From an uncultured Eubacteriales bacterium (GTDB taxonomy: Bacteria; Bacillota; Clostridia; Christensenellales; Aristaeellaceae), in contig ONCV01000003.1 of the NCBI GenBank assembly GCA_900316415.1, positions 1-64,000 of the forward strand: a DNA stretch of 64,000 nt, written 5' to 3'. Position 1 is the first letter of the stretch. Each line of letters starts with the position of its first letter. The notes beneath the pieces are model-generated. The model saw nothing but the letters and a program-made list of their open reading frames with translations, was not told the origin of the DNA and ran no database searches. This document shows, in pieces, positions 41,977 to 51,478 of this stretch. The position numbers and the translations under genes were made by a program.

Positions 41977-42618
41977 TTATTCCTCCAGCGTTTCATCCTG
42001 CTCCTTCAGGGCTGTCTCCAGCGCCTGACGGGCCAGGTCCCAGCCGTATCCCCTGCGCGCCAGAAGGGCGAAAATACGCTGGCGCAGCTTTCGGGAATCT
42101 TCGCCTTCCTTTGCCCTCCGCAGTCCCTTGCGGGCGAGAAGAACGGCCTGATTCAGCATCTGTTCCCCGGTAAGCTCCTCCAGAGCAGCACCGGCTTCCT
42201 CCTCCGAAATGCCCTTTCTGCGAAGCTCCATGGCGATCCGGCGCGGACCGAAGTTCTGTCCTGCCCGGTACTGCGTCCACTGATCCGCAAACTCCTGATC
42301 ATTCACCAGCTGATTGCTTTCCAGCTTGTACAGAACCATGTCAATGGTTTCTGCGGAATAACCGACTCGCTGCAGCTTTTCCCTGATTTCGCCCTTGCTG
42401 CAGGCCCGGACGGCCAGCATGGCTACCGCCTTGTCCAGGGCAGAACGGTACTGATGCTTCAGTACCCAGTCCGCATATTCCTCTTCATCCACGAATTGGC
42501 CCACTTCGAGGGGTCTTTCCCGGAGCATGGATTTGAGCAGGGTATACCGGATTCCGTTCTCCAGAATCAGCCGAACCCTGCCGCCCGGCAGGGATTCTAT
42601 TTCCCGGATCTCGACCAT
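41977..42618 (-). CDS. recX: Regulatory protein RecX
   Basis: RecX modulates the RecA filament. The helical repeats YRSALDKAVAMLAVRACSKG, GYSAETIDMVLYKLE and NFGPRRIAMELRRKGIS are family marks. I start at MVEIREIE (42618), eight bases after AAGGAG. A longer reading to 42666 has no site and would overlap the upstream hydrolase gene more. It lies at the end of a leftward lgt-hydrolase-recX run with short overlaps. Length is 213 residues. Confidence 0.9.
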   Translation of the reverse strand: MVEIREIESLPGGRVRLILENGIRYTLLKSMLRERPLEVGQFVDEEEYADWVLKHQYRSALDKAVAMLAVRACSKGEIREKLQRVGYSAETIDMVLYKLESNQLVNDQEFADQWTQYRAGQNFGPRRIAMELRRKGISEEEAGAALEELTGEQMLNQAVLLARKGLRRAKEGEDSRKLRQRIFALLARRGYGWDLARQALETALKEQDETLEE

Positions 42619-43781
42619 TGGGGAAACTCCTTTCTCAGCGCCCAGCGCAGCAGATCGAAATTGCATAGGCCCAGCCGCCCCCGGCGGGCTTCACTGGCGC
42701 CGCCGTTCAGGAAGAGAATCATTCGGCCGGTATTTTCCTCCCAGAAGGCGCCGTCTGCACAGCCGTAGGCAAATCCCTGATGCCCGAGAATCACGGAATC
42801 GGAGAGCGCGGGATCCGAGATCCGGAGCAGTCCCAGCCCGTAGGAAAGGGTCGGTGAGATGCTTCCGTATTCCGCCTGTTTCCGGATCATTTCGGATCCA
42901 AGGGCTTCGCGCAGAAGCGGAGTTCCCTTGAGCCGGACACAATCCATCAGGCGCTCCAGTGAGGGGAGATCCAGATACATGGCTCCTGCAGTGTATCCAT
43001 AGTGGCGAAGGGGATCCGGCGCATGGACCGGCCGGCTGCCCAGCGGTGTCATGATCAGATCTTTTCCCGGATGATAACGGTAAACCCGGGTGATGGGCAC
43101 GATTTCAGACGGACTCAGCCCGGCTGCGCTCAGGGTTGCCCGCATGGAGAGCGGCCTGAACAGAAGACGGCTGAATACTTCGGATACAGGTTCCCCATAT
43201 ACCGCCTCCAGCAGAGAACCGACCAGACCAAAGCCCAGATTGGAATAGCGGAAAGCCTTTCCGGGCTCGGTGACAGCGCAGCCAGGCAGAATCCGGGGAA
43301 AAGGCAGATTCTCATTCAAAGCTGATTCCAGGGACTCCGGATCCCGGAGACCGGAGGTATGGGACAGGAGATGCCGCAGCGTGATTCCCCTGAGCTCGGG
43401 AATCGAAGGGCATTCCGGAAGGAACCGGAATATGTCCATGATGGGGTCATCCAGCGTCAGCTTTCCCTGATCGACCGCGATCAATGCACAGAGGGAAGTT
43501 GCCATTTTCGTGATGGATGCTACCCGAAACAGGGACTGTTCCGTGACAATATGCTCCGGGCGCCGGGAAGAGGAAAGAATCACGGTGCGATTCAGCCCGC
43601 TTCGCAGCAGGGCAGCGGAGCCCAGCACATGATGCTTCCGGAGCAGATGCACATACGATTTTTGAAAATGAAGGGGGCCGCCTTTTACGGTCATGTCCGG
43701 GTACCGCTCCAGGCGGGGGATGCCGACAGGAATGGCGAGACGGAGCCGATAAGCCGCATTACGCAGCGGAGTGGTTGGCAT
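42597..43781 (-). CDS. Serine hydrolase of the class C beta-lactamase/DD-peptidase family
   Basis: The penicillin-binding-like motifs are present: SITK (nucleophile Ser with Lys), YSN in FRYSNLGFGLVG, and GHQG near the C-terminus in the place of KTG. No clear signal peptide is seen, though the start is basic. Such proteins act as D-amino peptidases, esterases or transpeptidases. The ATG at 43781 follows GAGGAGG by six bases, giving about 394 residues. It overlaps the lgt end by 23 bp and the recX start by 22 bp. Coupling with lgt hints at envelope work. Confidence 0.85.
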   Translation of the reverse strand: MPTTPLRNAAYRLRLAIPVGIPRLERYPDMTVKGGPLHFQKSYVHLLRKHHVLGSAALLRSGLNRTVILSSSRRPEHIVTEQSLFRVASITKMATSLCALIAVDQGKLTLDDPIMDIFRFLPECPSIPELRGITLRHLLSHTSGLRDPESLESALNENLPFPRILPGCAVTEPGKAFRYSNLGFGLVGSLLEAVYGEPVSEVFSRLLFRPLSMRATLSAAGLSPSEIVPITRVYRYHPGKDLIMTPLGSRPVHAPDPLRHYGYTAGAMYLDLPSLERLMDCVRLKGTPLLREALGSEMIRKQAEYGSISPTLSYGLGLLRISDPALSDSVILGHQGFAYGCADGAFWEENTGRMILFLNGGASEARRGRLGLCNFDLLRWALRKEFPQWSRSGK

Positions 43782-44748
43782 AAAGGACCTCCTCTGCCCG
43801 GGAAGGGCCATAGAGAATGAAAGCGGAAACGATCAGAATCAGGGAAAACAGACACAGACTTCCCATTTGAACGGGGAGCTGCTCCGGAAAGACCGGTATC
43901 CCCAGGCAAAAGAGGAGGACAGGAACTCCCGCAGCCGCCACGGGAAGAACATGTCCCGGAAGAAGTCCTTTCCGGGCACTCCGGGAAGCGAAACGCCTGG
44001 ATAGCAGGGTTCCCCAGACCAGCAGGGCGGCAAAAAAACTGAGCAGTTGACTGACGCGAATGGCAGGCCCCAGATAGAGCGAATCCATCCGCAGATTCTC
44101 CACGACGAGCCTTCCGGAGGCATAAAGCAGCACGTAAAAGAGAAATCCGTCCCCCTGACGCCGAAAAAGACGCCGCCGGGCAACGATCAGGAAAAGGAAA
44201 ATCAGGAAATCCCAGCAGGATTCCAGGAAGAACGTCGCCACATGCCAGGAATCTCCTGCGGGATCCTGAATCAGCACGGCCAGCGGAAAGAAAGCGAAGG
44301 GGGAAGCCGCATCCAGCCGGGGTCCATAGGCTTCCTGGTTGAAGTAATTACCCCAGCGGCCAATCGCCTGCGCCAGCGCTACTCCGGGAATCAGCACATC
44401 CAGCAGCCTGGGAAGGGACAGCTTCCTGCGCCGGCTGAACACCAGCACCACCAGCAGCCCTGCCAGAAGGCCGCCATAGATGGCAAGGCCTCCTTCCCAG
44501 ATGTAAAGCACCGACAGCGGTGAGCGGAAGCGGAAGTCCGGCCAGGAAAAGATCACGTAATAAGCACGCGCGCCCAGAATCCCAATGGGAAGGATCCAGA
44601 GAGCAAGATCCAGAATTGTATCCTTGGGAAAGGAGAGGCGGGAAGCCTCCCGATCCGCCAGAAAAACCGCCAGGGCAGCCCCCAGAACGATCAGCAGGCC
44701 ATACCAGGGTATCAGGCCGAGAAAAAGCCGGGAAGAGGGAGTAGCCAC
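43759..44748 (-). CDS. lgt: Prolipoprotein diacylglyceryl transferase
   Basis: Lgt moves diacylglycerol to the lipobox Cys of prelipoproteins. IPWYGLLIVLGAALAV is the first helix, GARAYYV and the signature GRWGNYFNQEAYG follow, and about seven to eight membrane helices are visible. The promoter at 44789-44817 rules out upstream starts. I take the GTG at 44748 after AGGTGA, giving 329 residues. ATGs at 44766 and 44775 would leave almost no leader. The C-terminal 60 residues are longer than in most Lgt. Confidence 0.88.
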   Translation of the reverse strand: MATPSSRLFLGLIPWYGLLIVLGAALAVFLADREASRLSFPKDTILDLALWILPIGILGARAYYVIFSWPDFRFRSPLSVLYIWEGGLAIYGGLLAGLLVVLVFSRRRKLSLPRLLDVLIPGVALAQAIGRWGNYFNQEAYGPRLDAASPFAFFPLAVLIQDPAGDSWHVATFFLESCWDFLIFLFLIVARRRLFRRQGDGFLFYVLLYASGRLVVENLRMDSLYLGPAIRVSQLLSFFAALLVWGTLLSRRFASRSARKGLLPGHVLPVAAAGVPVLLFCLGIPVFPEQLPVQMGSLCLFSLILIVSAFILYGPSRAEEVLYANHSAA

Positions 44749-44788
44749 CGAAATATCACCTGCCATCCACCGCATTTCAGAGGTCTTT

Positions 44789-44817
44789 ATTATAATGAAA
44801 TGAAAAAGAAATTGCAA
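44789..44817 (-). promoter_or_regulatory. Promoter of lgt, sharing its -35 box with upp
   Basis: On the minus strand TTGCAA (44812-44817) and TATAAT (44789-44794) have a 17-bp spacer. The -35 hexamer is its own reverse complement and also serves the rightward promoter. Confidence 0.8.
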
Positions 44818-44840
44818 TCCGTGCCGGATGATGATAGAAT
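44812..44840 (+). promoter_or_regulatory. Promoter of upp, sharing its -35 box with lgt
   Basis: TTGCAA (44812-44817) and TAGAAT (44835-44840) have a 17-bp spacer. The same six bases form the -35 element of the divergent lgt promoter. Confidence 0.75.
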
Positions 44841-44888
44841 AGCACAAGATCAAAATGTGGCGGAGCCACGGGAAGGAAGGATACAAAC

Positions 44889-45518
44889 ATGAGCAAGGTA
44901 GTGGTTTTCGATCATCCGCTGATTCAGCACAAGCTCAGCATTATGCGGGACAAGAGAACAGGTACCAAGGAATTCCGTGAGCTTCTGTCCGAAATTGCCA
45001 TGCTGATGGTTTTTGAAGTGACCCGGGATCTGGAGACCGAAGAGGTCGATGTGGAGACGCCCATCTGCATCGCCAAATGCCGCAGGCTGAGCGGAAAGAA
45101 ACTGGGAATTATCCCGATTCTGCGGGCTGGCCTGGGGATGGTGGAAGGCGTTACCAATCTGATTCCCTCCGCCAAGGTGGGGCATATCGGCCTGTATCGC
45201 GATCCGCAGACGCTGGAGCCGGTCGAGTATTACTGCAAGCTTCCCGCGGACAGCGAGAACCGGGAACTGCTCGTTCTGGATCCCATGCTGGCCACCGGCG
45301 GAAGCGCGAGCGCTGCCATCAATTTCATCAAGAAGCGGAACTGCCATCACATTCGTCTGGTGAACCTGATCGCCGCCCCGGAAGGGATTGCCCGAATCCA
45401 GAAGGATCATCCGGATGTGGATATCTACGTGGCCGCGCTCGACAGCCATCTGAACGAACACGGCTACATTGTGCCCGGTCTTGGCGATGCCGGCGACCGC
45501 CTGTTTGGCACGAAATAA
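44889..45518 (+). CDS. upp: Uracil phosphoribosyltransferase
   Basis: This enzyme makes UMP from uracil and PRPP in pyrimidine salvage. [20 protein letters not shown] is the family start, and [15 protein letters not shown] is the PRPP loop. The last residues [17 protein letters not shown] include the uracil-binding GDAGDR. Length (209) is exact for the family. GGAAGGA precedes the ATG, and a terminator follows. Confidence 0.97.
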   Translation: MSKVVVFDHPLIQHKLSIMRDKRTGTKEFRELLSEIAMLMVFEVTRDLETEEVDVETPICIAKCRRLSGKKLGIIPILRAGLGMVEGVTNLIPSAKVGHIGLYRDPQTLEPVEYYCKLPADSENRELLVLDPMLATGGSASAAINFIKKRNCHHIRLVNLIAAPEGIARIQKDHPDVDIYVAALDSHLNEHGYIVPGLGDAGDRLFGTK

Positions 45519-45541
45519 ACAGCTCGAAGCTTTGCTTTCTC

Positions 45542-45565
45542 CCTCCCCGAAAGGGGAGGTTTTCT
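45542..45565 (+). terminator. Terminator of upp
   Basis: CCTCCCC and GGGGAGG with a GAAA loop are followed by TTTTCT. Confidence 0.85.
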
Positions 45566-45577
45566 GTTGCCCACGCC

Positions 45578-45606
45578 TTGCACCGGACAGGGATTTGATT
45601 TATAAT
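45578..45606 (+). promoter_or_regulatory. Promoter of dus
   Basis: TTGCAC (45578-45583) and TATAAT (45601-45606) are spaced by 17 bp. It fixes the coding start downstream at 45694. Confidence 0.8.
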
Positions 45607-45693
45607 GACGAAGCCGGATGCCGGGAACGGAAATCCGGAGAGATGGGCCGCTGCCGGATCTGCCTTCCGCACGGCCGGGGACGGAGTGAACAA

Positions 45694-46659
45694 ATGACGC
45701 AGGTCAGGCTGGCTCCCCTTTGCGGAGTTACGGACTACGTTTTTCGTGACCTATGCGCGGAGCAGGGCTGCCCGCAGGGATATACCGAGATGATCAGCGC
45801 CATGGGTTATCTCTGCGCGCCGAATCAGCGCGCGCAGCAGGAACTGATGATCCGGGGGAAATCCGAAAAAAAGCTGGTTGTTCAGCTCTTCGGCCGGGAT
45901 CCGGACACCGTGGCGGAAGCGGCCAGACGTATGGAAGCCCTGAGGCAGTTCGACGGAATTGACCTGAATATGGGGTGCCCTGCCCACAAGATCGCCTCTT
46001 CCGGAGAAGGCTGCGGACTGATGCGCACGCCGGAAATCGCCCGGGAAATGATGGAGAAGACCGTTCGCGCAGTCTCCCTGCCTGTCAGCGTGAAAATGCG
46101 TCTGGGATGGGATGAGGAGCATCTGAATGCCCCGGTGCTGGCCCGCATGGCCGAGGATGCCGGAATCTCGGAAATCTGCGTTCACGGGAGAACCCGAATG
46201 CAGCAATACAGCGGACGGGCAAACTGGGAACGTATCCAGGAGGTCGCGGAGAGCGTTTCCATTCCCGTCTGGGGAAACGGCGACGTTTTCTCGGGGGCGG
46301 ATGCGGTTCGCAAAGCAGAGACGTTCCGGGTTGCCGGCGTCATGATCGCACGGGGATGCATGGGTAATCCCTGGATATTCCGCGAAGTTCAGGATCTGAA
46401 CGCCGGTCTGGCCCCGCGTCCGGTGACCCTGGACGAGCGTTTCCGCATGATCCGGGATCATTATGACCGGATGCTGTCCTGGAAGCCCGAGCGAATTGCC
46501 GTGCGGGAAATGAGAAAACAGATCGGATGGTACCTTCACGGGCTTCGCGGTGCCAGCCGGGCGAGGGCGGAAATCAACCGCATTGAGTCCCCCGAGGGGG
46601 TTTGGAAGGTTCTGAATCAACTCCGGACGGAAATGGAAACACAGGATCCGTTCGGATGA
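45694..46659 (+). CDS. dus: tRNA-dihydrouridine synthase
   Basis: This FMN enzyme reduces uridines in tRNA D loops. LAPLCGVTDYVFR is the family start, NMGCPAHKI carries the catalytic Cys, VKMRLGWDE and VHGRTRMQQYSG follow, and GNGDVFSG is the FMN phosphate site. I start at ATG 45694 after CGGAGTGA. Further upstream frame would cross the promoter. The product has about 321 residues. The next gene begins 70 bp later. Confidence 0.93.
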   Translation: MTQVRLAPLCGVTDYVFRDLCAEQGCPQGYTEMISAMGYLCAPNQRAQQELMIRGKSEKKLVVQLFGRDPDTVAEAARRMEALRQFDGIDLNMGCPAHKIASSGEGCGLMRTPEIAREMMEKTVRAVSLPVSVKMRLGWDEEHLNAPVLARMAEDAGISEICVHGRTRMQQYSGRANWERIQEVAESVSIPVWGNGDVFSGADAVRKAETFRVAGVMIARGCMGNPWIFREVQDLNAGLAPRPVTLDERFRMIRDHYDRMLSWKPERIAVREMRKQIGWYLHGLRGASRARAEINRIESPEGVWKVLNQLRTEMETQDPFG

Positions 46660-46729
46660 AAAAAGGCATTGGATCAAAAGGGACGGATCTTTGATTCGGG
46701 CTCCTTTGAAAATGGAGGGAATATAAACC

Positions 46730-48457
46730 ATGAAGAAGTTCCTTTGCGTTCTGCTTGTCCTGATGCTGGCGATGGTCTCCGGGGTCAGCCTGGCCGCGGC
46801 AAATTATACTTTGCCTGAAAAGCTGGATAAGCAGCTCTCCATCGGCAGCGGGCTGAAAGGCGAACTGGTGATCCGGGGAGAGGGGACGTCTCCCGTTCTG
46901 TTCGCCCTGCAGCCTTTTCTGGATGTTCCGCTGCAATTTCGAAGCCTGAAGAACGGCGGGGAAATGCATGCCTACCTCTATCAGGCAGGGGAAAACGAGA
47001 CGCAGAAGGGGCTGACCGAGCTTTATCAGAAAGCCGAAGGCTTCTATATCCGCTCCGATCTGCTGCCGGGAGAGGTCTATCGAATCCCCGGAATCGAGGA
47101 TCTGGCAGATCTGGTGACGCAGCCCGGGGGAGGAAACCCCTCCCTTGCATCCGCGCTGATCCGCTGGCTGGGTCTGAGTCAGGAGGAACGGGACGCGCTG
47201 CTGACGCCGATTACCGCCTGGATGGAGAACGAACTGGAAATGTGGGTCTCCTCCTATGCCGTGGTTTCCGAGGTTCGGACGCTGGAAAACGGAACCCCTG
47301 TCATTGATCTGAACTACAGCATTCCCATGGCGGATCTAAAAAAGGAAACGGTTTCCCTGATGGAAGGCCTGATTCGAAGCGAAGCGGGTCAGGCGCTGCT
47401 TGGCAGGCTGCTGAACCTGGAGCAGCAGCAGGTCTTCATGAACGAGCATCTGGGCTACTATTATATGGAAGCCCTGGAAAAGCTTCAGAACGGATACGAC
47501 GTTCAGTATACCCGGACTGTAACCACGCTGGGAAATCCGGTTTCCAGTGAATTGGAGCTGTCGCTGGATCCCGCCGCAACAGGCTATCAGGCGCTGGTTC
47601 TGGAGGATCGGGATGGTCTGACCTCGGTGACGCTTCGCAGCGATGAGCAGTTGATAACGCTGCTGATCGGCGCCCTTCCGGACTGGACCCAGATTGACTC
47701 GATGAGCGCCTGGATCATCACACGACCGAATTCCGCTGAGAAAAAGCCGGAGGATGCTTCCCTTTATCACGCCATCCGGGTGGATCTGGCGCATCACAGC
47801 GAGGAATCCGCCGACGAAGAGGGCCGGGATCATCTTCGGGAGAACTGGACGCTTTCGTCCCAGCGGGATGTTTCCCGCCTTCCGGAAGGAGAGGACGCGA
47901 AGAATTATCCGGAGGAAGCTCCGCAGGAACTGGATGTCCGGCTGCATTATTTCAGCCGGTATTCCCAGTCCAGCCCCACCACCCTGGAGGCACAGATCGT
48001 CTATACGGGGGAAGATCTGAAACTGCAGGCAGAAAGCTCCATGAAATCCGCCTCTCCATGGACACTGACACCTTTTTCCACGGAAGGCGCGATGGATATT
48101 ACGGCGCTTTCCTCGCTGGAATTGAGTATTAAGGCGGCGGAAGCCGTTGCGGCCGCCAGCGAACAGTTTGTACCGGAGAAGACTGCGGAGGACGAACCCG
48201 CTTCAGAGGAAACGGAAGCTTCGGAAGAAACCAATATCGCAGAGGAAACCATTCCGGAGGATACGACGGAACCGGAGGAAGCAGTCTCCGCTGAGCCGGA
48301 AGCTGAAGAAGCAGGCGATCATTCTGAAAACGAAGAAAATCCGGAAGCCGCAGAGGCTTCCGGAAACGAAGAAACAGAAATAGTATCGGAGGAAAGCGAC
48401 GAGCCGGTTCAGGAATCTCCTTCCGCGGAGGAAACCGAAGCGGGGGCGGCGGACTGA
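46730..48457 (+). CDS. Secreted protein with acidic repeat-like tail
   Basis: I do not recognise a domain. Residues 1-23 are a signal peptide. The body (25-475) is predicted soluble, with repeated strand-rich segments, and contains no catalytic signature. From about residue 480 the tail is dominated by Glu, Ser, Thr and Ala ([19 protein letters not shown] and similar) for almost 95 residues, and is probably disordered and strongly negative outside the cell. No anchor motif or LPXTG is present. The last 49 bp overlap the end of ispDF on the other strand. GGAGGG precedes the ATG. Confidence 0.8.
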   Translation: MKKFLCVLLVLMLAMVSGVSLAAANYTLPEKLDKQLSIGSGLKGELVIRGEGTSPVLFALQPFLDVPLQFRSLKNGGEMHAYLYQAGENETQKGLTELYQKAEGFYIRSDLLPGEVYRIPGIEDLADLVTQPGGGNPSLASALIRWLGLSQEERDALLTPITAWMENELEMWVSSYAVVSEVRTLENGTPVIDLNYSIPMADLKKETVSLMEGLIRSEAGQALLGRLLNLEQQQVFMNEHLGYYYMEALEKLQNGYDVQYTRTVTTLGNPVSSELELSLDPAATGYQALVLEDRDGLTSVTLRSDEQLITLLIGALPDWTQIDSMSAWIITRPNSAEKKPEDASLYHAIRVDLAHHSEESADEEGRDHLRENWTLSSQRDVSRLPEGEDAKNYPEEAPQELDVRLHYFSRYSQSSPTTLEAQIVYTGEDLKLQAESSMKSASPWTLTPFSTEGAMDITALSSLELSIKAAEAVAAASEQFVPEKTAEDEPASEETEASEETNIAEETIPEDTTEPEEAVSAEPEAEEAGDHSENEENPEAAEASGNEETEIVSEESDEPVQESPSAEETEAGAAD

Positions 48458-49692
48458 ATCAGACAGACCGCCTGGGCAGATATACCTTCCATACGGCCTT
48501 CAAAACCGAGCCGTTCGGTCGTGGTGGCCTTCACATTCACCCGATTCAGGGGCAGCATCAAAGCGGACGCCAGATTCTCCGTCATCCGGGGAATATATGG
48601 CGCCAGCTTTGGTTTTTGGGCCACAATCGTAACGTCCGCGTTCGCCGGACGGTAGCCCTCCCGGCGCAGCAGATTCAGAACTTCTTCCAGAAGTTTCATA
48701 GAATCCGCATTGTGATACTTCTCATCGCTGTCCGGAAAATGGCGGCCGATATCTCCCAGGCAGGCCGCTCCCAACAGGGCGTCCATCAGAGCGTGAACTG
48801 CCACGTCCGCGTCGCTGTGTCCCAGGAGGCCGCGTTCATATGGAATCTCCACGCCGCAGAGCACCAGGCGCCGGTTTTCCGCCAGCTGATGAACGTCATA
48901 TCCCTGACCCACCCGAAGCTCCGGGAAAGCCTTCTCCTTCAGGAACGCCTCTGCCATCCGCAAATCCTCCCTTGTGGTCAATTTCAGATTAAACCGGCTT
49001 CCCGGCGTTCGATGGACGGGAAATCCGGCATGCGCTACGACGGCTGCGTCGTCCGTGCCCTCGAAGCCTTCCTTTTCCGCAGCCGCAAAGGCGGAAAGCA
49101 GCACGGGAAGCCGGAATCCCTGCGGTGTCTGCATGGCTTGCAGTCCCTCCCGGGGGATGGTTCGGCCGAAGGCGTTCTCCGCTCCGACTTCCCGAAGCGT
49201 ATCGGTGACAGGGATCGCCGCCACTCCGGAGCCGTGTCTCTGAACCGATTCCAGAACATTCCGGATGACCTCGTCAGACACCAGGCAGCGGGCGCCGTCA
49301 TGAATCAATACCAGGGCATCCGTGGCCGCGGAAGGAGACGGTTCTTCCGCCTTCTCCAAGCGGACCTCTTCGGGAATCATATCATCCTCACCGAATGACG
49401 ATTCCAGACGGGCGATCTCCCGCAATCCATGGGTCACGGAGAGTTGGCGGGTAGCCCCTCCTGCAGCATAAAACACCGGAACGGACAGCCGGGCCGATTC
49501 CAGCACTTCCCGAAAAGCGTTCTGTTCCTCCGGACGGCAGACGAGAATCATTCGATCCACCCAGGGAGACAGCGCCATGGCGCTGCGAACAATGCAGGGA
49601 ATGCCGGCCACCGGAAGCAGCACCTTGTTGATACCTGCCCCCATGCGCGAACCGGTTCCGCCGGCCAACAGGATCGCATATTTCCGGCTCAT
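48409..49692 (-). CDS. ispDF: Bifunctional IspD/IspF enzyme of the MEP pathway
   Basis: Residues 1 to about 265 are IspD (CDP-ME synthase): [19 protein letters not shown] at the start and [11 protein letters not shown]. Residues about 270-415 are IspF (MECDP synthase): [32 protein letters not shown] and [14 protein letters not shown]. An extra acidic loop, about 25 residues around 100-125, lies within IspD. The C-terminal dozen residues after QAVCLIQ exceed the usual IspF end and overlap the convergent gene. The fusion is known in other bacteria. It is coupled to rqcP by an ATGA overlap. Confidence 0.95.
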   Translation of the reverse strand: MSRKYAILLAGGTGSRMGAGINKVLLPVAGIPCIVRSAMALSPWVDRMILVCRPEEQNAFREVLESARLSVPVFYAAGGATRQLSVTHGLREIARLESSFGEDDMIPEEVRLEKAEEPSPSAATDALVLIHDGARCLVSDEVIRNVLESVQRHGSGVAAIPVTDTLREVGAENAFGRTIPREGLQAMQTPQGFRLPVLLSAFAAAEKEGFEGTDDAAVVAHAGFPVHRTPGSRFNLKLTTREDLRMAEAFLKEKAFPELRVGQGYDVHQLAENRRLVLCGVEIPYERGLLGHSDADVAVHALMDALLGAACLGDIGRHFPDSDEKYHNADSMKLLEEVLNLLRREGYRPANADVTIVAQKPKLAPYIPRMTENLASALMLPLNRVNVKATTTERLGFEGRMEGISAQAVCLIQSAAPASVSSAEGDS

Positions 49693-49961
49693 GATCTTTC
49701 CCGGGCAGTTTCCGCATCCTCCGCCACAACGCGGTAGAGGGAATCCGCCTGCTCCTTTCGAACGGTTTCCGCCACGGAAAGCACTTCATAGGTTCCCACC
49801 CGTTCTCCGAACCGGATGGCCAACATATCTCCGGGCTTAACTTCTGCCCCAGGCTTGGCAACCTTTCCGTTCACTGTCACCCGTCCTCCGGCGCAGGCCT
49901 CATTTGCCACCGTACGGCGCTTGATGATTCGGGAAACCTTCAGATACTTATCCAGACGCAT
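49689..49961 (-). CDS. rqcP: S4-domain protein RqcP (YabO/Hsp15-like)
   Basis: The 90-residue RNA-binding protein has the S4 start [21 protein letters not shown] and [11 protein letters not shown]. In Firmicutes, RqcP helps RqcH add Ala tails on stalled 50S-nascent chain complexes. Position after yabN matches B. subtilis yabM-yabN-yabO. It overlaps ispDF by 4 bp. Confidence 0.9.
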   Translation of the reverse strand: MRLDKYLKVSRIIKRRTVANEACAGGRVTVNGKVAKPGAEVKPGDMLAIRFGERVGTYEVLSVAETVRKEQADSLYRVVAEDAETARERS

Positions 49962-50023
49962 GGCATCTCACTCCTTTTTATCTCGCCCATTCACGGGGAG
50001 GGACTGTCCGCAGTCCCGTATTT

Positions 50024-51469
50024 TTATGGCTGTCCGTCCGTCAGGGAAGTCCATTCCTCCGGGGAAAGGGATTCGAGCGTGCGTCCACGGGCTTCCAGTT
50101 CCTTTTCCAGTTTCTGTACCCGCCTTTTCATGTGCTCCACGCCCTGATGAAGCAGAATTTCCGCATCCTGATCGGTACGATAGCACAGTTCAGTGCATTT
50201 CATCAGCAAAAGGCTCATGACCTGCGGAGAAAGCTGATCCCCGGAAAGAAGAGACGCGGACAGGGACCTGATTTCCTCCGCGATCCGGACAGGATTTCTC
50301 CGCAGGGCAGGGAGCTGCGCCAGCTTCTTGTAGACTTTGATGGAATACTTCAGGGCAGGCAGAAAAGCGGAAACATCGTTCAGCGATTCTCCCACGGTAC
50401 GGCTTCCCGTCTCCGCACGCTTTTGCCGTTCCCAGCCATCGGAAATATCCCGGGCAGATTCACCGTGAGAGGACACAAAGACATGCGGATGGCGCTGAAT
50501 CATTTTGTGGCAGATTCCGGACAGCACATCCGTCATCGTGAACTCATCGAAGCTCCTGCCGATCGAGGCATGAAAGAAGACCTGGAAGAGCACATCCCCC
50601 AGTTCATCCGCCAAATGATCCATGTTTCCTTCATCAATGGCGTTGACCGCTTCCCACGCCTCCTCCACCAGATATGGCCGAAGGGATTCATGCGTCTGGA
50701 TCCGATCCCAGGGGCAGCCGTCCGGGGCCCGGAGCCTGGACATGATCTGTTCCAGATCCCGGAAGGTATACCGGGTGCGCTGCAGGGTATTCAGCCCGGG
50801 AAGGAAGACCGCTGCCGTGTGGTCATATTTCTTCTGCGCATCCAGCAGATACAGGGGGACGATCTTCGGTACGGAAAGGGAATCTTCCGAAGGAGGGAAA
50901 AAAATGATATCCGCTTCTTCCGGATATACCTCTGCCAGCCTCAGCTTTACGTCTCCGGCCAGAAGAAGCGAATCCAGTTCCAGAATCAGAAGCGAAGCGG
51001 AAGGATCCCACGGAAAGGAGGAAAAACCGGAGGCGGGACAGGTCTGCAGCCCTTCGGTTAACGGCGGCGCACCGTCCGGGAGCGCAGAAAGGCATGCTGC
51101 CTCCGGCTGAACGCCCGGCTGCAGAATCAGCTGCGCAGCCTCCGGACGTGAAGACCTGAGCGCAGCGACCAGCCCGTCAGAGAGGGGATCCATGACGCCG
51201 AGATCCAGCTTGCCGGAAGCCGCCTCCTTCCAGAGATCCTCCGCCATGTCCCGATGCATCTGATCGAAATCCTCATAGCGGTCATAATAATCGTCCAGGG
51301 AAGAGAAGGAGATCCCCTGATCCCGGAGCCAGGAAGCGACCGGGTGCTGTTCTGTTCGCAGAATGATCCGGGCGGAAGGGTCCCGCAGCGCTTCAGCCGT
51401 ACGCAGCGTCAGCAGGCCGGGATCCCCCGGGCCAAGAGGAAGGACCGTGATTCGACGGGTTGTTTTCAT
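50024..51469 (-). CDS. mazG: MazG-type NTP pyrophosphohydrolase with tetrapyrrole methylase-like domain (YabN)
   Basis: The 481-residue YabN-like protein has an N-terminal SAM-dependent tetrapyrrole-methylase fold (LPLGPGDPGLLTLRT, about 10-24). A C-terminal MazG domain (about 255-370) has VEEAWEAVNAIDEGN and LADELGDVLFQVFFHA, the EExxE and ExxD metal-binding motifs. It would hydrolyse non-canonical or excess NTPs. It lies 9 bp after spoVB and 62 bp before rqcP. The role of the first domain is unknown across the family. Confidence 0.93.
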   Translation of the reverse strand: MKTTRRITVLPLGPGDPGLLTLRTAEALRDPSARIILRTEQHPVASWLRDQGISFSSLDDYYDRYEDFDQMHRDMAEDLWKEAASGKLDLGVMDPLSDGLVAALRSSRPEAAQLILQPGVQPEAACLSALPDGAPPLTEGLQTCPASGFSSFPWDPSASLLILELDSLLLAGDVKLRLAEVYPEEADIIFFPPSEDSLSVPKIVPLYLLDAQKKYDHTAAVFLPGLNTLQRTRYTFRDLEQIMSRLRAPDGCPWDRIQTHESLRPYLVEEAWEAVNAIDEGNMDHLADELGDVLFQVFFHASIGRSFDEFTMTDVLSGICHKMIQRHPHVFVSSHGESARDISDGWERQKRAETGSRTVGESLNDVSAFLPALKYSIKVYKKLAQLPALRRNPVRIAEEIRSLSASLLSGDQLSPQVMSLLLMKCTELCYRTDQDAEILLHQGVEHMKRRVQKLEKELEARGRTLESLSPEEWTSLTDGQP

Positions 51470-51478
51470 GCTTCTCTG

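Noticed and set aside
46645-46690. Hairpin GATCCGT/ACGGATC after dus as a terminator
   Set aside because: Long loop and no T run. It is too weak to list as a feature.
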